Assembly (NCBI RefSeq): GCF_001890765.1
Contig: NZ_KV878783.1
Coordinates: forward strand, 3,686,771 to 3,750,770
DNA length: 64,000 nucleotides
Direction: 5' to 3'
Source: Spirulina major PCC 6313
GTDB lineage: Bacteria > Cyanobacteriota > Cyanobacteriia > Cyanobacteriales > Spirulinaceae
The notes beneath the pieces are model-generated. The model did no database searches and was not told the origin of the DNA. It saw only the letters and a program-made list of their open reading frames with translations. Shown here piece by piece: positions 62,127 to 64,000 of this stretch. Both the position numbers and the translations under genes were made by a program. Each line of letters starts with the position of its first letter. Within the stretch, counting starts at the first letter, position 1.

Positions 62127-62561
62127 ATGTCTCCCTACATTCCCACCGAACTGCGTCAACAGATTCGTCACCGTGATTTGGGACGTTGCTGCTACTGTCT
62201 AACCCGTGAGACGATTAGTGGCATTTCCCTGGCAATTGATCACATCCAACCCCAAAGTAAAGGCGGCAAATCTACTCTAGATAATCTATGTTTGTCTTGC
62301 CGCGTCTGTAACGAATTTAAGTCCAATCAAACTGAAGCCCAAGATCCCCTGACGGGTGAATCTGTCCCTTTATTTAATCCTTGTACCCAAAAGTGGAGTG
62401 AGCATTTTAGGTGGACTGTGAATGACACGATGGTTACAGGTAAAACAGCGATCGGACGAGTCACGGTGCAAGCCCTCAAAATGAATAACCCTGCTATTGT
62501 TTCGGCCAGACAACGGTGGGTCACAGTCGGTTGGCATCCTCCCGATGATATAGCGAATTAA
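62127..62561 (+). CDS. HNH endonuclease
   Basis: This 144-residue nuclease has an HNH core at about residues 15-75: two Cys in GRCCYC, the first catalytic-region His in LAIDHIQPQSKGGKSTLDNL, Asn in that same segment, and a second Cys pair in CLSCRVCNEFKSNQT. The CxxC-H-N-CxxC arrangement fits a zinc-stabilised beta-beta-alpha-metal nuclease. The C-terminal ~70 residues (FNPCTQKWSEHFRWTV, VTVQALKMNNPAIVSARQRW) are the usual extension of the small cyanobacterial HNH group. It starts at the base after the stop of its upstream partner. Confidence 0.88.
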   Translation: MSPYIPTELRQQIRHRDLGRCCYCLTRETISGISLAIDHIQPQSKGGKSTLDNLCLSCRVCNEFKSNQTEAQDPLTGESVPLFNPCTQKWSEHFRWTVNDTMVTGKTAIGRVTVQALKMNNPAIVSARQRWVTVGWHPPDDIAN

Positions 62562-62767
62562 CTTCCCTCGTGTCATGGCTCTGCCGTGACACGCGCCTTG
62601 AGCGGCTCCGCCGCCTGGGGAACCCACGCAGAATATGACCAAATTTTGCGTCGGGGCTGAAGCGTGATGTGCGGCGGGGAATTGAGTGCGATCGCGTTCG
62701 GTTCAGTGCCTAACAGTGGATGGTTGCCAGAATGCCTACAATAAGGGTGTGTGAATCGACAGGCGCA

Positions 62768-63376
62768 ATGGTACAAACTCCCGTATCCCCTCAACCCCTT
62801 TTCCTGGAATTGCCCCCAGACCTCGCCCTACAGGTCACGCCGGAACAGTTCGCCGCTCTGGCCGTGACCAATCGTGATCTCAGACTCGAACGCACTGCAA
62901 CCGGAGCATTAATCGTGAACCCACCCACTGGCGGCATTTCTGGCAAACGGAATTTAAGTATCAGTATTCAATTAGGGAATTGGTCGGAAGCGAACGAGCA
63001 ACGAGGTGAAGCATTTGACTCATCCACGGGGTTTGAATTGCCCAACGGTGCGAATCGTTCCCCCGATGCCTCGTGGGTGCGGCGCGATCGCTGGGATGCC
63101 CTCACGCGGGAACAGCAGGAGGGGTTTGTTCCCCTCTGTCCAGATTTTGTTGTGGAGTTGCGATCGCGCAGCGACAGTTTAAACACCACTCGCGCCAAAC
63201 TCCAAGAATATCTCGACAACGGCACACAATTAGGCTGGCTCATCGACCCCCAAAACCAACGGGTAGAAATTTATCGCCCCGGTTGCGAGGTTGAAACCCT
63301 AGACTGCCCCGATATGCTCTCCGGTGAACCAATCCTGCCCGGATTTATCTTAAAATTGCAACGAATTTGGGCGTAA
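62768..63376 (+). CDS. Uma2-family (DUF820) restriction-like endonuclease
   Basis: This protein of about 202 residues has the PD-(D/E)xK fold of the Uma2/DUF820 family. It shows LRLERTATGALIVNPPTGG with the leading Glu, DSSTGFELPNGANRSPDASW, and the core CPDFVVELRSRSDSLNTTRA followed by KLQEYLDNGTQLGWLIDPQN. The usual catalytic Lys of (D/E)xK is replaced by Arg or Ser (ELRSRSD), as in many members. The family is greatly expanded in cyanobacteria and its role is unknown. The frame opens at 62720, but the ATG at 62768 (MVQTPVSPQPLFLEL) is nearer the conserved start. The gap before it has no visible element. Confidence 0.88.
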   Translation: MVQTPVSPQPLFLELPPDLALQVTPEQFAALAVTNRDLRLERTATGALIVNPPTGGISGKRNLSISIQLGNWSEANEQRGEAFDSSTGFELPNGANRSPDASWVRRDRWDALTREQQEGFVPLCPDFVVELRSRSDSLNTTRAKLQEYLDNGTQLGWLIDPQNQRVEIYRPGCEVETLDCPDMLSGEPILPGFILKLQRIWA

Positions 63377-63473
63377 GGGGTTGGTGGATGTTGATGCAGC
63401 ACGGTTTTCCCTGAAGTAGGCACATTGCCTAACTGAGATGCACCCCAGATAATTTCTGAACGAGGATAACACA

Positions 63474-63692
63474 ATGACTTCAATACTGATCAAAAATAAA
63501 GTTCTGCAAGAGATAGACCTGATCCCAGAAGATAAGTTAGTTGATTTGTACAACTTCATTCACAATTTCAGACTAGGCTTAGAAAAATCACAAGAGACAA
63601 ACAATAAACCCATTTCCGCCTTTGCCGGTTGTTGGCAAGATATGCCCGATGAAATATTTAATGATTTCACAACAGAAATAAAACAACGTTAA
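63474..63692 (+). CDS. Small antitoxin-like protein
   Basis: This 72-residue protein has a helical N-terminal half (VLQEIDLIPEDKLVDLYNFI HNF) and a C-terminal motif FAGCWQDMPDEIFNDFTTEI. The pattern FxGxWxDMPDExFxxFxxEI is typical of cyanobacterial DUF2281-type antitoxins that precede a PIN-domain toxin. Here no PIN gene follows: the next frame is a DUF433 protein after 81 bases. It may be an orphan antitoxin or may have lost its partner. The DNA is AT-rich compared with its neighbours. Confidence 0.72.
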   Translation: MTSILIKNKVLQEIDLIPEDKLVDLYNFIHNFRLGLEKSQETNNKPISAFAGCWQDMPDEIFNDFTTEIKQR

Positions 63693-63773
63693 CCCCTTGA
63701 TCTTAGAAATTCTAGGTGTCTTAACCGCCTTGGCTAGTGCTATACCTGATCAATTTATTACCTGATATCGCCA

Positions 63774-64000
63774 ATGACGATCGCCATTGCTGTTGAAAAG
63801 ACCCCCCTTGCGGCTGATCCTTTGGGTGTTGTCCGAGTTGCGCAAACTCGTGTCACCCTTGATACTGTTGTGACGGCTTTCCTGGAGGGATGCACACCAG
63901 AGGAGATCACAGAGCAGTACCCATCATTACAACTGTCGGATATCTACCTCGTCATTGGCTACTATCTGAGGCATCAAGATGAGGTCAATACTTATCTGGC
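63774..64000 (+). CDS. DUF433 domain protein, cut by the window edge
   Basis: The frame opens with ATG at 63774 and runs off the end after about 75 codons. The visible part reads PLGVVRVAQTRVTLDTVVTA, then FLEGCTPEEITEQYPSL and LSDIYLVIGYYLRHQDEVN. This is the DUF433 fold: a short beta hairpin followed by a winged-helix-like GxTxEEIxxxYP motif. Such proteins are often antitoxins of VapBC45-like pairs in cyanobacteria, with a DUF5615 toxin just downstream. That neighbour would lie outside this window. Confidence 0.85.
   Translation, partial: MTIAIAVEKTPLAADPLGVVRVAQTRVTLDTVVTAFLEGCTPEEITEQYPSLQLSDIYLVIGYYLRHQDEVNTYL

Overview
The window is cyanobacterial chromosome. The octamer GCGATCGC (HIP1) and the shorter CGATCG occur throughout, inside genes and between them. 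Many genes are of typically cyanobacterial kinds: ictB, btpA, a PatA-type regulator, a kinase-GUN4 fusion, a CrhR-like helicase, DUF3386, CofH without CofG beside it, and VKOR-thioredoxin fusions. The genus cannot be fixed from the sequence. No rRNA, tRNA or CRISPR array was recognised.

Layout. 1-5.2 kb: two stacked response regulators, two TVP38/DedA-like membrane proteins next to an ArsS-like radical SAM enzyme, a DUF3386 protein and a small Pro/Ala-rich protein, all on the minus strand. 5.2-12.3 kb: ictB and a Nudix hydrolase, then a surface-glycan type island (a GT2 glycosyltransferase, a phytanoyl-CoA dioxygenase-like oxygenase, and a sulfotransferase-GT2 fusion). Its central divergent gap holds a structured element resembling a stand-alone HEARO/omega RNA. 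12.3-34.3 kb: mostly housekeeping genes (upp, glgC, cbiT, cofH, msrB, a CHASE2-PAS-GGDEF cyclase, two tandem VKORs, btpA, rimO, a DEAD-box helicase, thrC, lpxD) mixed with conserved cyanobacterial proteins of unknown role. 34.3-39.4 kb: two TerD genes, a sulfotransferase, a NarL-type regulator, an FHA protein and pgl.

39.8-51.5 kb is one long chemosensory/phototaxis-type operon: a PatA-like regulator, a soluble methyl-accepting protein with six GAF domains, a large hybrid CheA, a CheW and an XRE-HTH/GrpE-like fusion. GAF domains 2-6 repeat with an exact 210-residue period and each keeps a Cys at the place where cyanobacteriochromes bind bilin, so this may be a multi-bilin light sensor. The sensor gene has a frameshift near its 3' end. 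51.5-58.4 kb holds glk, an orphan PotBC-like permease pair, an SLBB polysaccharide export protein and a TPR protein.

The right end (58.5-64 kb) is accessory. A 1516-bp IS66-type element with perfect ends and an 8-bp target duplication splits a Ser/Thr kinase-GUN4 gene exactly at the domain junction and leaves a free-standing kinase. After it come a small-protein/HNH nuclease pair, a Uma2 nuclease, an antitoxin-like gene and a DUF433 gene cut by the window edge. Two non-coding miniature transposon families are also present: a 215-bp element in two copies, one with a 9-bp target duplication, and an element of about 180-260 bp in two copies. One copy of each lies side by side at 51.6-52.1 kb.
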